Shown here piece after piece: positions 63,919 through 64,000 of a stretch of 64,000 nucleotides of DNA. Position 1 is the first letter of the stretch. Every line of letters starts with the position of its first letter. A program made the translations under genes and the position numbers. Source of the DNA: Novosphingobium percolationis (GTDB lineage: Bacteria; Pseudomonadota; Alphaproteobacteria; Sphingomonadales; Sphingomonadaceae); the NCBI RefSeq assembly GCF_020179425.1, contig NZ_JAILYM010000002.1, positions 434,001 to 498,000 on the forward strand, read 5' to 3'. The notes beneath the pieces were generated by a model. The model was not told the DNA's origin. It did not search any database and was given only the letters and a program-made list of their open reading frames with translations.

Positions 63919-64000
63919 CGCGTCCCAGCCTATAAGGTGAGAGCAAGGCGCGCCAAGCGCTTTGTCGGCAGTCTGGTCAATCATGACTTGTCGGGCGGGG

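Overview
The window looks like chromosomal DNA of a sphingomonad alphaproteobacterium (Novosphingobium or Erythrobacteraceae-like). The signs are high GC, a carotenoid hydroxylase (crtZ), an mdh-sucA-sucB-lpd cluster, an alphaproteobacterial direct-repeat SOS box before uvrA, TonB-dependent uptake, and several proteins with the RTX type I secretion tail. No rRNA, tRNA, insertion sequence, prophage or CRISPR array was seen. The assignment rests on gene content only.

Layout. 1-2.1 kb: end of a spermidine-synthase-like gene and a Tat-exported GH43 glycosidase. 2.3-9.9 kb: housekeeping genes (a lipoprotein, rmuC, def, recR, fmt-truA, an MDR oxidoreductase, cobS). 10-13.2 kb: a small-enzyme run (two GSTs, two VOC/PhnB proteins, a frameshifted SRPBCC gene). 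13.2-18.3 kb: ybbP-ybbA-type ABC exporter, divergent tesA-like esterase, recF. 18.4-22.9 kb: a phage-shock (Psp) locus with divergent pspF, a sigma-54 promoter, pspA-pspB-pspC and an unusual run of four further PspB-like small membrane proteins. 23-25.7 kb: sufE, a DUF454 protein and a PhoX-like protein with RTX repeats. 25.9-34.1 kb: membrane proteins, crtZ, leuC and leuD separated by three other genes, an oxidoreductase and a TRIC/UPF0126 channel. 34.3-41.2 kb: lpd, sucB, sucA and mdh. 41.5-43.3 kb: a hypothetical gene and a SleB-type cell wall hydrolase. 43.4-48.3 kb: cobalamin riboswitch and btuB-btuF-btuC-btuD. 48.7-60.3 kb: four RTX secreted proteins, one a serralysin-like metalloprotease, with uvrA and a heparinase II/III-like gene among them. 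60.4-64 kb: DsbA-like protein, class III CoA-transferase, a small hypothetical protein and an aminotransferase.

How the genes work together. The Psp locus reads as one sigma-54/PspF-controlled envelope-stress operon whose small membrane proteins share one C-terminal motif. The btu genes form a complete B12 uptake route under a riboswitch that appears to act through a ribosome-site hairpin. The TCA genes run in one direction. The RTX proteins probably share one type I exporter encoded elsewhere.

Points of most interest are the extended Psp operon, the riboswitch expression platform, the RTX set with a common tail, a 20-bp tandem repeat between rmuC and def, and several small palindromes and dispersed hairpin elements.
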